A DNA stretch of 64,000 nt from Bacteroidota bacterium (GTDB taxonomy: Bacteria > Bacteroidota > Bacteroidia > UKL13-3): positions 124,001-188,000 of the forward strand of contig CANGVA010000001.1 in NCBI GenBank assembly GCA_947457395.1, written 5' to 3'. Below the pieces are notes generated by a model. That model had not been told where the DNA came from and searched no databases. It was given only the letters and a program-made list of their open reading frames with translations. Below are positions 35,651 to 45,801 of the stretch, in pieces. How positions within the stretch are numbered: position 1 is the first letter of the stretch; each line of letters begins with the position of its first letter. The position numbers and the translations under genes were made by a program.

Positions 35651-37420
35651 TTAAGTAATGGTTTCGGCAAATTGCATCTGATAGAGTTGGTGATAGAGTC
35701 CATTTTGCTTTAGCAGACTTTCATGAGTGCCCTGCTCTGCAATTTTTCCTTTATCCAATACCAGAATTTCATCGGCATGTTGTATGGTGCTTAGCCGATG
35801 TGCAATAACAATACTGGTGCGGCCTTTCATCATTTGTTTAATTGCATGCTGAATGGTTTCTTCGGTTTCATGATCTACAGAGGATGTGGCTTCATCCAAA
35901 ATAAGTACAGCTGGATTTGTAACCATCGCCCGCACAAAAGAAATCAGTTGTCTTTGTCCTACCGACAAGGTGGCACCGCGCTCATATACATTTTGATCAT
36001 ACCCTTGCGGCAACTGTATGATGAAATCATGTGCACCAAGCATGTTAGCTGTTTCAATTACTTTCTCTTCGCTTATTTCAGGATGGTGCAGCCTTATGTT
36101 ATCCATAACTGATCCGCTAAAAAGAAAAACATCCTGCATTACAACAGAAATATGCTTACGCAAGTCATGTATATTTAATTCCTGTAATTTAGTATTGTCT
36201 ATCAGAATTTCTCCTTTATTAATTTCGTAGAAACGGCTGATTAAATTGATCACAGAGGATTTACCTGCACCGGTAGCTCCAACTAAAGCAAGTGTCTTGC
36301 CTTGACTAACATGGAAACTAACATCTTTCAGCACGTCAAAGCCTTCTTTATATGCAAACCAAACATCTTTAAATTCAATCTCACCTTTTATGTGAGGTAC
36401 TGCTTTGTTGCCGGTTGGTTGAATATGCATTTCTTCATCAAGCAAATCAAAAATACGGTTCGCTGCTACCATCCCCATTTGCAATGTGTTGAAACGATCA
36501 GCCAGCTGCCTGATGGGTCTGAAAAACATATTGATGTACATGATAAAAGCAATCATGGCACCAATAGAGATATCATGATTCATTACCGCTTTTGCTCCGT
36601 ACCATACGATGAGTGCAGTAGAAATTGCAGCAATTAATTCAACCACAGGAAAAAAAACCGAGTAATACATCACTCCTCGAATATTAGCATCCCTGTGTGT
36701 CGCGTTGATTATTTTAAACCGATCATATTCTGTTTTTTCTCTATTAAATAATTGAACAATTTGCATGCCTTGGATGTGTTCCTGCACAAATGTATTGAGA
36801 CGGGCAACCTGATTTCTTACATCTTCAAATGAGATTCTTACTTTTTCTTTAAACACATAACTTGCATAAAGCAGCAATGGCAAAACAGAAAGGCTAACCA
36901 GTGATAACTTCCAGTCGGTGCCAAACATCATGATTAGGATAAAGATAATTTGAAGAATATCTCCAGATATGTTGATGAGCCCTTCGCTAAATACATCAGC
37001 AATGGTTTCAATATCAGAAACCGTTCTTGTTACAAGTGTGCCAACAGGTGTCTTGTCATAGAACAGCAGTTTAAGACCTGTCAAGTAATCAAATACCTTT
37101 AGTCGTAAATCTTTGATTACATTTTGTCCAAGATAATTGGTGAGAACCGTACTCCAGACTTGTATACCACTTTGTAAAATTAAAATACCACCTAGCAACA
37201 AGCACATAAGCATCAATCCTTTGGCATCATTTACTGAAATATAGCGGTCAACTGTATATTGTATTAAATAAGGTCTGATGGGCCCTAAAAAGGATGCAAG
37301 TACCGTTAAAAAAATGGCAATGTATACTTTGGATTGATAGGGTTTAGCTAATGCATATACCCGCCTGAGTAAACCCAGATCAAATGCTTTTCCTTGTTTA
37401 AATGTTTGGGATGCTTTCAT
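35651..37420 (-). CDS. ABC exporter, fused membrane and ATPase domains
   Basis: The 589-residue half-transporter has six membrane helices in residues 30-320 and a nucleotide-binding domain after about 345. Motifs include Walker A GATGAGKSS, the Q-loop MQDVFLF, the signature LSVGQRQL and Walker B LILDEATSSVD, then the H-loop IAHRLST. It resembles MsbA/MdlB/LmrA-type exporters and should work as a homodimer or with a partner. The substrate is not predictable. Its start overlaps the truA stop region by 4 bases. Confidence 0.93.
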   Translation of the reverse strand: MKASQTFKQGKAFDLGLLRRVYALAKPYQSKVYIAIFLTVLASFLGPIRPYLIQYTVDRYISVNDAKGLMLMCLLLGGILILQSGIQVWSTVLTNYLGQNVIKDLRLKVFDYLTGLKLLFYDKTPVGTLVTRTVSDIETIADVFSEGLINISGDILQIIFILIMMFGTDWKLSLVSLSVLPLLLYASYVFKEKVRISFEDVRNQVARLNTFVQEHIQGMQIVQLFNREKTEYDRFKIINATHRDANIRGVMYYSVFFPVVELIAAISTALIVWYGAKAVMNHDISIGAMIAFIMYINMFFRPIRQLADRFNTLQMGMVAANRIFDLLDEEMHIQPTGNKAVPHIKGEIEFKDVWFAYKEGFDVLKDVSFHVSQGKTLALVGATGAGKSSVINLISRFYEINKGEILIDNTKLQELNIHDLRKHISVVMQDVFLFSGSVMDNIRLHHPEISEEKVIETANMLGAHDFIIQLPQGYDQNVYERGATLSVGQRQLISFVRAMVTNPAVLILDEATSSVDHETEETIQHAIKQMMKGRTSIVIAHRLSTIQHADEILVLDKGKIAEQGTHESLLKQNGLYHQLYQMQFAETIT

Positions 37421-38166
37421 GGTTGCAAGAGATGTGGCGGATAATAAATACGTGTAAGAAACAATCCATGCGCAGGCACAGATTGGCCCGCTTCTGATCG
37501 ATTTCTGCTGTTCAATATTTGTTGAAACTGATCTGTTGTGAGTTGGTTTCGTCCAACTTCTATGAGTGTACCAACAATGGCCCTTACCATATTGCGTAAA
37601 AATCTGTTTGCCCTGATGGTGAAAATGAGTTTATTTTCATGAGTTGTCCACTTGGCATGCATCACTTCACAATTAAAATTATTCACTTGCGTATGCACCT
37701 TACTAAAACATTCAAAATTTTGATGTTGCAGCAGTAATGCAGCTGCTTCATTCATTTTATCGGTGTTTAATTGTCCATATTGATACCAGGCCAGATCGTG
37801 AGCAAACGGGTCAGGTACTTGCGTAAGATGGTATTCATATTCCCTCCATTCAGCATCAAAACGGGCGTTGAATTTATCACCAACATTCATGCAATTATAC
37901 ACTGCTATATCTTCCGGTAACATTTGGTTGAGTTTGAATACCATTTTATCCAATGCTTCAATTGGTTTTTGTGCATCAAAATGTGCGGTATAGGCTTTGG
38001 CATGTACACCGGTATCTGTGCGGCCGCAACCAAGTGTTTCTATGTTTTCACCAAGTAATAACGATAATTTTGTTTCCAATTCCTGCTGCACAGTATGTGC
38101 GTTATGCTGTTTTTGCCAGCCATGATAATTTTTACCATTATATGCAAGTGCAAGCAGGTACCGCAT
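37417..38166 (-). CDS. truA: tRNA pseudouridine(38-40) synthase
   Basis: The 249-residue enzyme modifies the anticodon stem-loop. The catalytic Asp lies in GCGRTDTGVHA. YNGKNYHGWQKQ near the N terminus and FLRNMVRAIVGTL near the C terminus are typical of TruA. It lies between the thiolase gene (3 bases upstream) and the ABC exporter gene (4-base overlap), so all three are in one operon. Confidence 0.95.
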   Translation of the reverse strand: MRYLLALAYNGKNYHGWQKQHNAHTVQQELETKLSLLLGENIETLGCGRTDTGVHAKAYTAHFDAQKPIEALDKMVFKLNQMLPEDIAVYNCMNVGDKFNARFDAEWREYEYHLTQVPDPFAHDLAWYQYGQLNTDKMNEAAALLLQHQNFECFSKVHTQVNNFNCEVMHAKWTTHENKLIFTIRANRFLRNMVRAIVGTLIEVGRNQLTTDQFQQILNSRNRSEAGQSVPAHGLFLTRIYYPPHLLQP

Positions 38167-38169
38167 ACA

Positions 38170-39366
38170 TCAAATTCTCTCGTAAACCACAGCTACACCC
38201 TGCCCCACACCAATACACATGGTGGCTACACCATAGCGTACATTTCTCTTTTGCATTTCATGGATAAGGGTAGTACTGATACGTGCACCGCTGCAACCTA
38301 GCGGATGCCCCAGTGCAATAGCTCCACCATTTACATTTACAATGTCAGGATTTATTCCCAGGTCTCTCATGCAGGCAATACTTTGTGAGGCGAAAGCTTC
38401 ATTCAATTCCATTAATCCAATATCATTAATGGCTAATCCGGCACGTTGCAATGCTTTTTGAGTGGCCGGAACCGGACCTACACCCATGATGGCGGGATCA
38501 ACACCGGCAACGCCTCGCGCTACAATACGTGCAATTGGTTTTAACTGATATTTTTTTACCGCTTCTTCGCTCGCTAGTAATAAGACAGAAGCACCATCAT
38601 TTACGCCACTTGAATTGCCGGCCGTAACAGTTCCATCTTTTTTAAAGGCCGGCTTAAGTTTGCTCAGTTCCTCCAATGTAGTTTTGCGCGGATGCTCGTC
38701 TTTATCTACTATCAATACATCTCCTTTTTTCTGAGGAATATGAACAGCAATCATTTCCTCTCTGAATCTTCCTGCTGCATGCGCTGCCTCATATTTTTGT
38801 TGTGATACAAGTGCAAAGGCATCTTGTTCTGCTCTGGTAATTTTCCAACGCTCTGCAACATTCTCTGCTGTTTCACCCATGCTGTATGGATGATACATTT
38901 CGGCCAAACGTTTATTGGTAAAACGCCACCCAATGGTAGTATCATAAATTTCAGGAACACGCGCAAATGCCTGCTCTGCTTTTGCCATCACAAAAGGAGC
39001 ACGAGACATACTTTCCACGCCACCCGCCAGATATATTTCTCCGTCTCCGCTGGCAATGGCTCTGCTTGCATCCGCAATGGCCTGCAAACCTGAGGCGCAT
39101 AGCCTGTTCACGGTATTCCCTCCAATTGTTACCGGTAAGCCTGCAAGCAATAATCCCATCCGGGCCACATTACGGTTGTCTTCTCCTGCCTGGTTGGCAG
39201 CACCAAATATCACATCCTCAATTGCAGCTACATCAACTGTAGGGTTGCGTTCAATAATTGCCTTAATTACATATGCCGCCAGATCATCGGGCCTCACAGT
39301 GGCAAGTGCGCCCCCATAACGGCCAATTGGCGTGCGAAGGGCGTCTATAACATATACAGTTTTCAT
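38170..39366 (-). CDS. Thiolase (acetyl-CoA acetyltransferase / 3-oxoadipyl-CoA thiolase-like)
   Basis: The ATG at 39366 is preferred; the frame runs 24 codons further upstream but without thiolase homology. The 398-residue enzyme has the nucleophile Cys90 in NRLCASG, the His in ALGHPLGCSGA and the second Cys in ATMCIGVGQG. The N terminus DALRTPIGRYGG and GVNDGAS are also standard. The form with NRNVARM and the overall pattern is close to PcaF/PaaJ-type thiolases, so it may act in phenylacetate or general beta-oxidation. First gene of the operon with truA. Confidence 0.92.
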   Translation of the reverse strand: MKTVYVIDALRTPIGRYGGALATVRPDDLAAYVIKAIIERNPTVDVAAIEDVIFGAANQAGEDNRNVARMGLLLAGLPVTIGGNTVNRLCASGLQAIADASRAIASGDGEIYLAGGVESMSRAPFVMAKAEQAFARVPEIYDTTIGWRFTNKRLAEMYHPYSMGETAENVAERWKITRAEQDAFALVSQQKYEAAHAAGRFREEMIAVHIPQKKGDVLIVDKDEHPRKTTLEELSKLKPAFKKDGTVTAGNSSGVNDGASVLLLASEEAVKKYQLKPIARIVARGVAGVDPAIMGVGPVPATQKALQRAGLAINDIGLMELNEAFASQSIACMRDLGINPDIVNVNGGAIALGHPLGCSGARISTTLIHEMQKRNVRYGVATMCIGVGQGVAVVYERI

Positions 39367-39449
39367 GGTCAGGTTTTTCTGAAATGCAGGAGCAAATGTA
39401 ATTGAATTGTTTAATGAATATAACGTAACTTGCACCAAATTTCATTCAC

Positions 39450-39932
39450 ATGATACAAAGACTCCAAACAGTTTATTTTATTGCCATAATTATCATTGCT
39501 GCCGTTTCGTGCAGCGGTCAACTCATCAGCAGCCATCAGATGCTTCCGGGTTTGGTTAAAGATTATACCCTCAATGCAATTTATTTTAAGGTGTTTGAAA
39601 ATGGTATTCTGGTTTCATCACAAATTCAGTTCATGCTTATTTTACTTACCTCTGTTCTTATCGGCTGGACCATCAATATTATTTTAACTTATAAGAACCG
39701 GGTGAAACAAATACGTTATACCAAAATAAATTTTGCGGTTATTGCTATTTACATCTTGGCTTTGTTTGTTCAGGCATTTATTCTCATCCCAGATTTTAGC
39801 CTAAGCGGGCTAAGTTTAAAGTCTACATTTGGCGTAGCCTTGCTAATTTTTATGCTCTATTTAAATATGCGTGCGCTTATGCTAATAAAAAAGGATGAGG
39901 AGTTGGTGCGCAGTGTTGATCGATTACGTTAA
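39450..39932 (+). CDS. DUF4293-family membrane protein
   Basis: The 160-residue protein begins MIQRLQTVYF, the conserved opening of the Bacteroidota DUF4293 family, and has four membrane helices. No function is known for the family. It is divergent from the thiolase gene and lies 18 bases before thiL, so it is probably the first gene of the thiL-ruvX-def cluster. Confidence 0.82.
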   Translation: MIQRLQTVYFIAIIIIAAVSCSGQLISSHQMLPGLVKDYTLNAIYFKVFENGILVSSQIQFMLILLTSVLIGWTINIILTYKNRVKQIRYTKINFAVIAIYILALFVQAFILIPDFSLSGLSLKSTFGVALLIFMLYLNMRALMLIKKDEELVRSVDRLR

Positions 39933-39950
39933 TACTTTTCAAAGATTTCT

Positions 39951-40985
39951 ATGCTCGAAAACAAAGGTAAAACAGAGTTAAGTTCGTTGGGTGAGTTTGG
40001 ATTAATAGACTTGCTAACATCTCATATTAAGCACTATAACCCTTCAACCATCAAAGGTGTGGGCGATGATGCGGCAGTAATTAAAAATGGTAATGTGTGC
40101 ACGCTTGTATCTACCGATATGTTGCTGGAAGGTGTTCATTTTGATTTATCCTATTTCCCGCTTAAACATCTTGGCTATAAAAGTATTGTTGTAAACCTAT
40201 CCGACATCTATGCCATGAACGGAAAGCCAACACAGGTTACCGTTAGTTTTGGTATTTCCAGTAAATTTTCTCTGGAGGCAATAGAAGAAATTTATGCAGG
40301 TATGTTACTGGCGTGCGAGAATTATAAAGTTGATTTAATTGGGGGTGATACTTCTGCATCCAAACAAGGACTTGTGATAAGCATTACGGCAATAGGAGAG
40401 ACTGCTGAAGAAAATATTGTATACCGCAAGGGCGCTAAACCTATGGATTTATTATGTGTATCTGGCGATTTAGGTGCTGCCTATATGGGATTTCAATTGC
40501 TGGAACGTGAAAAACGTGTGTTTTTAAGTAATCCTGAAATTCAGCCCGACCTGGAAGGACATGATTATATTGTGGAACGACAACTGAAGCCAGAGGCAAG
40601 AAAGGAAATCATTGAAATGCTGGAGCAATATCAGTTAAAACCAACAGCAATGATTGATATATCAGATGGGCTTTCATCAGAAATATTTCACTTGTGTAGA
40701 AATTCCAATATTGGTATGACTGTTTTTGAAGATAAGATACCAATAGATCCAACCACCTATGAAATGGCAAGAGAAATGGATCTTGACCCAACGCTATGCG
40801 CATTAAGTGGTGGTGAAGACTATGAATTACTTTTTACCATTGATCAGAAAGATTACGATAAAATTAAAAACCACCCGGAAATCAGCATTATTGGCCATTG
40901 CACCGATGCAGCCGAAGGCATTCATCTGATCAGTAAATCAGGTAATAAACATGCCTTGCAGGCCCAGGGCTGGAAAGCCTTTTAA
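39951..40985 (+). CDS. thiL: Thiamine-monophosphate kinase
   Basis: The 344-residue enzyme phosphorylates thiamine monophosphate to the active pyrophosphate cofactor. Motifs fit ThiL: GEFGLIDLL, KGVGDDAAVI, STDMLLEGVHFD, VVNLSDIYAMNG and GGDTSAS, then DISDGLSSE near the C terminus. No thi-box riboswitch was seen upstream, consistent with its position inside a housekeeping operon (2 bases before ruvX). The product is also needed by Dxs, encoded at 47086. Confidence 0.95.
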   Translation: MLENKGKTELSSLGEFGLIDLLTSHIKHYNPSTIKGVGDDAAVIKNGNVCTLVSTDMLLEGVHFDLSYFPLKHLGYKSIVVNLSDIYAMNGKPTQVTVSFGISSKFSLEAIEEIYAGMLLACENYKVDLIGGDTSASKQGLVISITAIGETAEENIVYRKGAKPMDLLCVSGDLGAAYMGFQLLEREKRVFLSNPEIQPDLEGHDYIVERQLKPEARKEIIEMLEQYQLKPTAMIDISDGLSSEIFHLCRNSNIGMTVFEDKIPIDPTTYEMAREMDLDPTLCALSGGEDYELLFTIDQKDYDKIKNHPEISIIGHCTDAAEGIHLISKSGNKHALQAQGWKAF

Positions 40986-40987
40986 TT

Positions 40988-41404
40988 ATGGGGCGAATCC
41001 TGTCAATTGATTATGGCTCCAAACGTTGCGGAATAGCAGTAACGGATCCATTGAAACTAATTGCCGGTGGGTTGGCAACTGTTGAAACAAAAAATATTCA
41101 GACCTATCTGAAAGCGTATTTGAACCGTGAACAGGTTGAAACCATGGTTGTAGGTAAACCCATAGGCTTGGATGGCAGTGATACCCACGCTACTGCAGCT
41201 GCAGAAAAATTTGTAAATTCGTTGCGTCAATTATTTCCAGCTGTAAAGGTTGAGCAGGTCGATGAGCGTTTTACATCAGCCATTGCGCAGCGAAGCCTCA
41301 TTGAAATGGGGCTGAAGAAAAAAGACAGAAGAAAAAAAGAAAATATAGATCAGGTAAGTGCAGTACTTATTTTACAAACTTACCTGGAAATGAATAATAT
41401 ATAA
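40988..41404 (+). CDS. ruvX: Putative pre-16S rRNA nuclease / Holliday junction resolvase YqgF
   Basis: The 138-residue RNase H-like protein has the catalytic Asp7 in SIDYGSKRCGIAV, then VVGKPIGLDG and VDERFTS, and the late DQVSAVLIL with the last acidic residue. Family members process the 5' end of 16S rRNA. It lies between thiL and def with 2- and 5-base gaps. Confidence 0.93.
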   Translation: MGRILSIDYGSKRCGIAVTDPLKLIAGGLATVETKNIQTYLKAYLNREQVETMVVGKPIGLDGSDTHATAAAEKFVNSLRQLFPAVKVEQVDERFTSAIAQRSLIEMGLKKKDRRKKENIDQVSAVLILQTYLEMNNI

Positions 41405-41409
41405 CAGAT

Positions 41410-41964
41410 ATGATTTTACCGATAGTAGCATTTGGAGATCCTGTATTGCGCAAAAAATGCGTAGATATTGCGCAGGACTATGAAGGACTTGAAATGCTTA
41501 TTGACAGTATGTTTGAAACCATGTATGCCTCTCATGGTGTTGGTTTGGCTGCTCCACAAATAGGTAAGGCCATCAATCTGTTTATTATTGATACAACCCC
41601 GTTTGAAGATGAAAAATATCCTGCGCTAAGGAAAGTATTCATCAATCCGGAAGTAATAGAAGAAACGGGTGAATTATGGGAATTTGAAGAGGGCTGCCTA
41701 AGTATTCCTCATATCAGAGAAAACGTAAAGCGCCATGCAAACCTGCGTATCCGCTATAAGAACGAAAGTTTTGAAACCATTGAAGAGGCTTATGATGGTA
41801 TTGCCGCTAGGGTTATTCAGCATGAATACGATCATTGCCGCGGTAAACTATTTGTAGATCATTTGTCTGAATTGAAAAAGCGCCTGCTTAAAAACAAGCT
41901 TTTAGGTATTTCTAAAGGTGCCGTTAATGTTGATTATAGGATGAGATTTCCTGCTGCCAGATAG
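41410..41964 (+). CDS. def: Peptide deformylase
   Basis: The 184-residue metalloenzyme removes the formyl group from nascent proteins. The three signature motifs are present: GVGLAAPQIG (42-52), EEGCLSIP with metal ligand Cys96, and QHEYDH with His138, Glu139 and His142. HEYDH replaces the more common HEIDH or HELDH, a tolerated change. It ends the DUF4293-thiL-ruvX-def cluster. Confidence 0.96.
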   Translation: MILPIVAFGDPVLRKKCVDIAQDYEGLEMLIDSMFETMYASHGVGLAAPQIGKAINLFIIDTTPFEDEKYPALRKVFINPEVIEETGELWEFEEGCLSIPHIRENVKRHANLRIRYKNESFETIEEAYDGIAARVIQHEYDHCRGKLFVDHLSELKKRLLKNKLLGISKGAVNVDYRMRFPAAR

Positions 41965-42094
41965 GCTGCTCTGGTATATTTTACAACTGCTGTTTTTATT
42001 TATAGTATTTTTTGCAACACGGGCATAGAAAATTATCATTTGCCTGTTATGTTTAATTTTTGCATTTTGCTTCCTTGCAAATAAAAAAACAGCC

Positions 42095-43975
42095 ATGATA
42101 CAAAATTTTAAATCACTGCATTATTATCTCAGAAACTCAGCTAATCATATCAAAGGATTAGATCAGGTTTATATGATGGAGAAAATCAAAGGAACCTGGA
42201 CTGAGCTAACGTACCGTGAAGTTCTGAGGCAAATCAATGCGCTTTCGGCATACCTGCTCAACAACGGGTTGGAGAAACAAGATAAAGTAGCCCTGATTAT
42301 AGAAAACAGTCCTGAGTATATCTGTTTTGATCAGGCGCTCATGCAATTGGGTCTTGTCAATGTTTCTATTTATCCAACACTTTCAGAGTCTGAGGTAGAG
42401 TATATAATTAATAACTCTGAAGCTAAAGCTATTTTGGTAGGATCACCATTTCTTTGGAAAAAAATAAATTCAATCAAAGGCAATTGCCCCGGCTTACGCT
42501 TTTTCATTACCGCTTATGATACAGATAAGCAACCCGAAGGAACCATCTCGTTCAAGGAGGCTATAAGTCAGGGTGAGCAACTTTATCCTGCATTAAAAGA
42601 TGCAATTGAAAAACGTCTGGAGTCTGTAACCAGAGAAGACCTTGCTTGCTTGCTCTATACTTCAGGAACTACTGGCAAGCCGAAGGGTGCCATGCTTACA
42701 CATAACAACTTTATTACCAATGTGGAGATGGCGGTTGATTTAATGCCAATTGTAAATAGTGAGTTTCGTTTTCTTTCTTTCCTGCCTATGAGCCATGTGT
42801 ATGAGCGCACAGCTACATACTATTGCAGCATCATCGTAGGTGCTCAGGTAGCCTTTGCGCAGAGTCTGGAAGCACTTTCCGGTAATATCATAGAGGTGCA
42901 GCCAACAGCTTTACTTACCGTGCCTCGTTTAATGGAGCGCATTGAAGAAAGGGTTAGAAAAACAATTACCCAAAAAGGAGGCTTTGGCCTAAAAGTTTTT
43001 AACTGGGCGTTTACAGTAGGAGAGAAAAGAAGGCTGAATAAAGAAAACGGCAGATCAAATGGTATTTTCCTGAGCTTGCAAATTGCGCTGGCTGAAAAAT
43101 TGGTGTTTTCTAAAATCAAAGCCAAGTTGGGTGGTAAAATGAAACTCATGATTTCAGGAGGTGGAGCCATGCCACAGCATGTTGGAGAATTTTTTGCCAA
43201 TATGGGTGTAACCGTTTGCGAAGGGTATGGATTAACGGAAACCTCACCACTGGTTTGCGTAAATGAGTGGGAGCGTCAGGTTTTTGGTGCTGTTGGGCGA
43301 ATTGGTAAAGGCTGCGAAGTGGCCATTCAAAATCCGGAAACCAAAGAAATTTATACCATACAAACCAACCAATCATACAACCCGACTTTTGAAAGTCCGG
43401 AAGGAGAAATTCTGGTGCGTGGTGTAAATGTGATGAAAGGATACTGGAAAATGCCCGAAGCAACGGCAGAAACTATTGATAAGGACGGTTGGTTGCATAC
43501 CGGTGACGTAGGTAAATTTTATAAAGGATACCTGAAAATAACAGATCGTATTAAAAATATTCTGGTAAATTCATTCGGTAAAAATGTGTATCCAACACCT
43601 ATTGAAAACACCTATCTGCTCTCACCAAAAATTGAACAGATTTTTTTAATTGGTGATAACCGTGAATACCTGACAGCAATCATTATCCCTTCGCGCGAGG
43701 AGATGAAAGAGCGCTTTAAAGTAAAAGAATCCTATTTTGCTGAGCCTTCGGAGTTTATTGACGATAAAGAAGTTTATGAATGGTTGTTGGAAGACATGAA
43801 AAAGCTGGAAAGAGATTTGGGCAAGTTTGAGCGTATTAAGCATTTTATTGTTAAGCGCAAACCTTTTAGCATTGAAACAGGAGAACTCACTCCTAAGCAA
43901 AGTGTGAAGCGCAAAGTAGTAGAGCAGAAGTATGCCAAGGAGATTGATGATATGTATGCATTAACAGTTATCTGA
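42095..43975 (+). CDS. Long-chain acyl-CoA synthetase (AMP-forming)
   Basis: The 626-residue protein belongs to the FadD15-like branch. The AMP-binding motif is LLYTSGTTGKPKGAMLTH, followed by LPMSHVYERT, GYGLTETSPL and WLHTGDVGKF, and the hinge DRIKNILVNSFGKNVYP. It activates fatty acids for beta-oxidation or membrane lipid synthesis. The catalytic Lys near the C terminus is probably in TPKQSVKR. The next gene starts on its stop codon (TGATG), so they are coupled. Confidence 0.93.
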   Translation: MIQNFKSLHYYLRNSANHIKGLDQVYMMEKIKGTWTELTYREVLRQINALSAYLLNNGLEKQDKVALIIENSPEYICFDQALMQLGLVNVSIYPTLSESEVEYIINNSEAKAILVGSPFLWKKINSIKGNCPGLRFFITAYDTDKQPEGTISFKEAISQGEQLYPALKDAIEKRLESVTREDLACLLYTSGTTGKPKGAMLTHNNFITNVEMAVDLMPIVNSEFRFLSFLPMSHVYERTATYYCSIIVGAQVAFAQSLEALSGNIIEVQPTALLTVPRLMERIEERVRKTITQKGGFGLKVFNWAFTVGEKRRLNKENGRSNGIFLSLQIALAEKLVFSKIKAKLGGKMKLMISGGGAMPQHVGEFFANMGVTVCEGYGLTETSPLVCVNEWERQVFGAVGRIGKGCEVAIQNPETKEIYTIQTNQSYNPTFESPEGEILVRGVNVMKGYWKMPEATAETIDKDGWLHTGDVGKFYKGYLKITDRIKNILVNSFGKNVYPTPIENTYLLSPKIEQIFLIGDNREYLTAIIIPSREEMKERFKVKESYFAEPSEFIDDKEVYEWLLEDMKKLERDLGKFERIKHFIVKRKPFSIETGELTPKQSVKRKVVEQKYAKEIDDMYALTVI

Positions 43976-44733
43976 TGCACAAGCATATTACCATATGCTT
44001 ATCGGCAATGGTTTTATGCGTATGCACCAATGCCCAGTTTCGTTTACCCGATTCTTTATTTCTTAAAAACGGACACGTATTTGTTGAGGCAGGAGTTTCT
44101 ATTCCTGTAATGGATTATGCCTCTACAGATTTTAATGTATTGTCTTCAGGTTTTGCACAAACAGGTTATAGCTGGCAGGCAGGTATGCAGTATGATGTGC
44201 TCCCTTGGCTTGGTTTAGGTGTTCAATATTATTTTAATGAAAACAATTTTGATGATGATGCGCTTGCTCGTTCATACATCGAATTGTCTGCTACCAACCC
44301 GCGTTTACCAGTTATTTATAACGGGTTTCGGTCAGACCCTTGGAGCATGCGGGGTATGATGTTTGGATTATACCTGCCCGTAAGAAATTTTATGAGCACC
44401 ATTACAATTGGCATGTATGCAGGCTATATGAATGCCACCTTGCCTGCCTCTCAGTTATATATAACAGAGCGTGCAACCGGACAACCTGCAACTATCATGC
44501 AGTATGAGGCTTCAGGCAATGATGCAGCGTATTACTTTTTTGTCGGTTTCAGAACCCGATTATATAAAAATTTAGTGTTTACATCAAAGGCTTCATTCCT
44601 TTATTCAGAGCAAAGGTTTGAAGAAATATCCGGCTATTTTACCGGTTTGCAACGGGCCATCTCATTTAGTCCGTATACACAGTATTACCATATTATCAAT
44701 ATTCATGCAGGGGTAGGTTGGCAATTCAGGTAG
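43975..44733 (+). CDS. Putative outer-membrane beta-barrel protein
   Basis: The 252-residue product has a signal peptide (LSAMVLCVCTNAQ) followed by alternating strands with many aromatic residues and a terminal strand ending GVGWQFR. This fits a small barrel of the OmpW/PorT-like type, but I cannot assign a family. Its start codon overlaps the stop codon of the acyl-CoA synthetase gene, so a role in fatty-acid uptake is possible but unproven. Confidence 0.68.
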   Translation: MHKHITICLSAMVLCVCTNAQFRLPDSLFLKNGHVFVEAGVSIPVMDYASTDFNVLSSGFAQTGYSWQAGMQYDVLPWLGLGVQYYFNENNFDDDALARSYIELSATNPRLPVIYNGFRSDPWSMRGMMFGLYLPVRNFMSTITIGMYAGYMNATLPASQLYITERATGQPATIMQYEASGNDAAYYFFVGFRTRLYKNLVFTSKASFLYSEQRFEEISGYFTGLQRAISFSPYTQYYHIINIHAGVGWQFR

Positions 44734-44847
44734 TATTTTTTGCAAAATATTTTAAAAATGTTTGCATAAGGTGCAATTTTCTGTTATAACTATTGATTAC
44801 TTTAGTAGAAGTGTTTATCTAATAATTACTTTATTTGCATATTAAAC

Positions 44848-45795
44848 ATGAATGTAATGAAAAATAATATTTATGCATTAGCGTTTGCAATTTTAGGTTT
44901 TGTTTACTGCGTATCTGCTCAACAAACCAAAAAAGTATTTCTTCCATATTTTGAAGCTATTAATATTAAAAAGGATTATCAGATAGCTGCTACCAAACTA
45001 CTTAGGAACTATATTGAGTTGGAAAACAGATATCAAGTGGTAACCCCTGAAACCAAGGATACCCTTTTTGATGCCGACCAGCCATTGGCAATTATAAAAC
45101 GTAAAGCCATGGAAGTGGATGCCGATTATTATTTGAAAGGCTCACTTAACCGTATTGGTGAAAGTGTAATTGTAAATGTTACCCTCATTGAAACGGTTAC
45201 CGGTAATAAAGTTTGGTTTGATCAGTTAAAGGCCATGGGTCCGGAAGACCTTGACCCTATTATGCAGCGAATAGCCAAAGCCTTGGGTACCGATAAAAAA
45301 GCTGTAAATGATAATGATATTTATGCTGTTACCACCAACGAAGCAGCAGAATTGAAGCAGAAACAAACCAATAATACAATTGGTATTGGAATAGGTGGTA
45401 TACAGATGATGAGTCCCTCCAGCACGCAGTTAACTAACTTAAGCCTTATATGGAGCTTTGACGCACGTAATATTTTCGTGGATTTCAGGCCCAGTCTTGC
45501 TTTTAACGGCAGAACAGGTGATGTTTTATTGAATGCAGCCTTGGAACTATTTAAACCACATACAACCAAAAGCAATTCTTTTTTTTACGGGGGTGGGGTT
45601 GGTTTTTCTATAGCCGATCTGGATGGTCATTCCGGTAGCGGTATAAATATAGCAGGCGGAGGTGGATACCTGATTAATCGCAACTCATCTGCTTGTGTGC
45701 AACTCAGTTCAAATATTTTTTATAGTTTATATCAGTTAGGACCCAAGAGTCCCCCCATTGGCATTGAGTTAAAAGCAGCAATTTTGTTTAAATAA
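44848..45795 (+). CDS. Secreted protein with CsgG/TolB-N-like domain and barrel-like C terminus
   Basis: The 315-residue protein has a signal peptide ending CVSAQ. Residues 25-150 resemble the nucleotide-fold domain of CsgG, FlgO or TolB N-terminal regions, with VFLPYFEAI and VDADYYLKGSLNRIGESVIVN-like pattern in segments, then VTLIETVTGNKVW. The C-terminal half (180-315) is strand-rich with Gly-rich turns, as in an outer-membrane barrel. A second ATG nine bases downstream could be the start. Probably an operon with the lipoprotein gene that follows by 6 bases. Function is unknown. Confidence 0.6.
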   Translation: MNVMKNNIYALAFAILGFVYCVSAQQTKKVFLPYFEAINIKKDYQIAATKLLRNYIELENRYQVVTPETKDTLFDADQPLAIIKRKAMEVDADYYLKGSLNRIGESVIVNVTLIETVTGNKVWFDQLKAMGPEDLDPIMQRIAKALGTDKKAVNDNDIYAVTTNEAAELKQKQTNNTIGIGIGGIQMMSPSSTQLTNLSLIWSFDARNIFVDFRPSLAFNGRTGDVLLNAALELFKPHTTKSNSFFYGGGVGFSIADLDGHSGSGINIAGGGGYLINRNSSACVQLSSNIFYSLYQLGPKSPPIGIELKAAILFK

Positions 45796-45801
45796 GTAGA
45801 T

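Noticed and set aside
39800-39951. Thiamine riboswitch before thiL
   Set aside because: thiL follows the DUF4293 gene by 18 bases and no thi-box-like sequence is visible.
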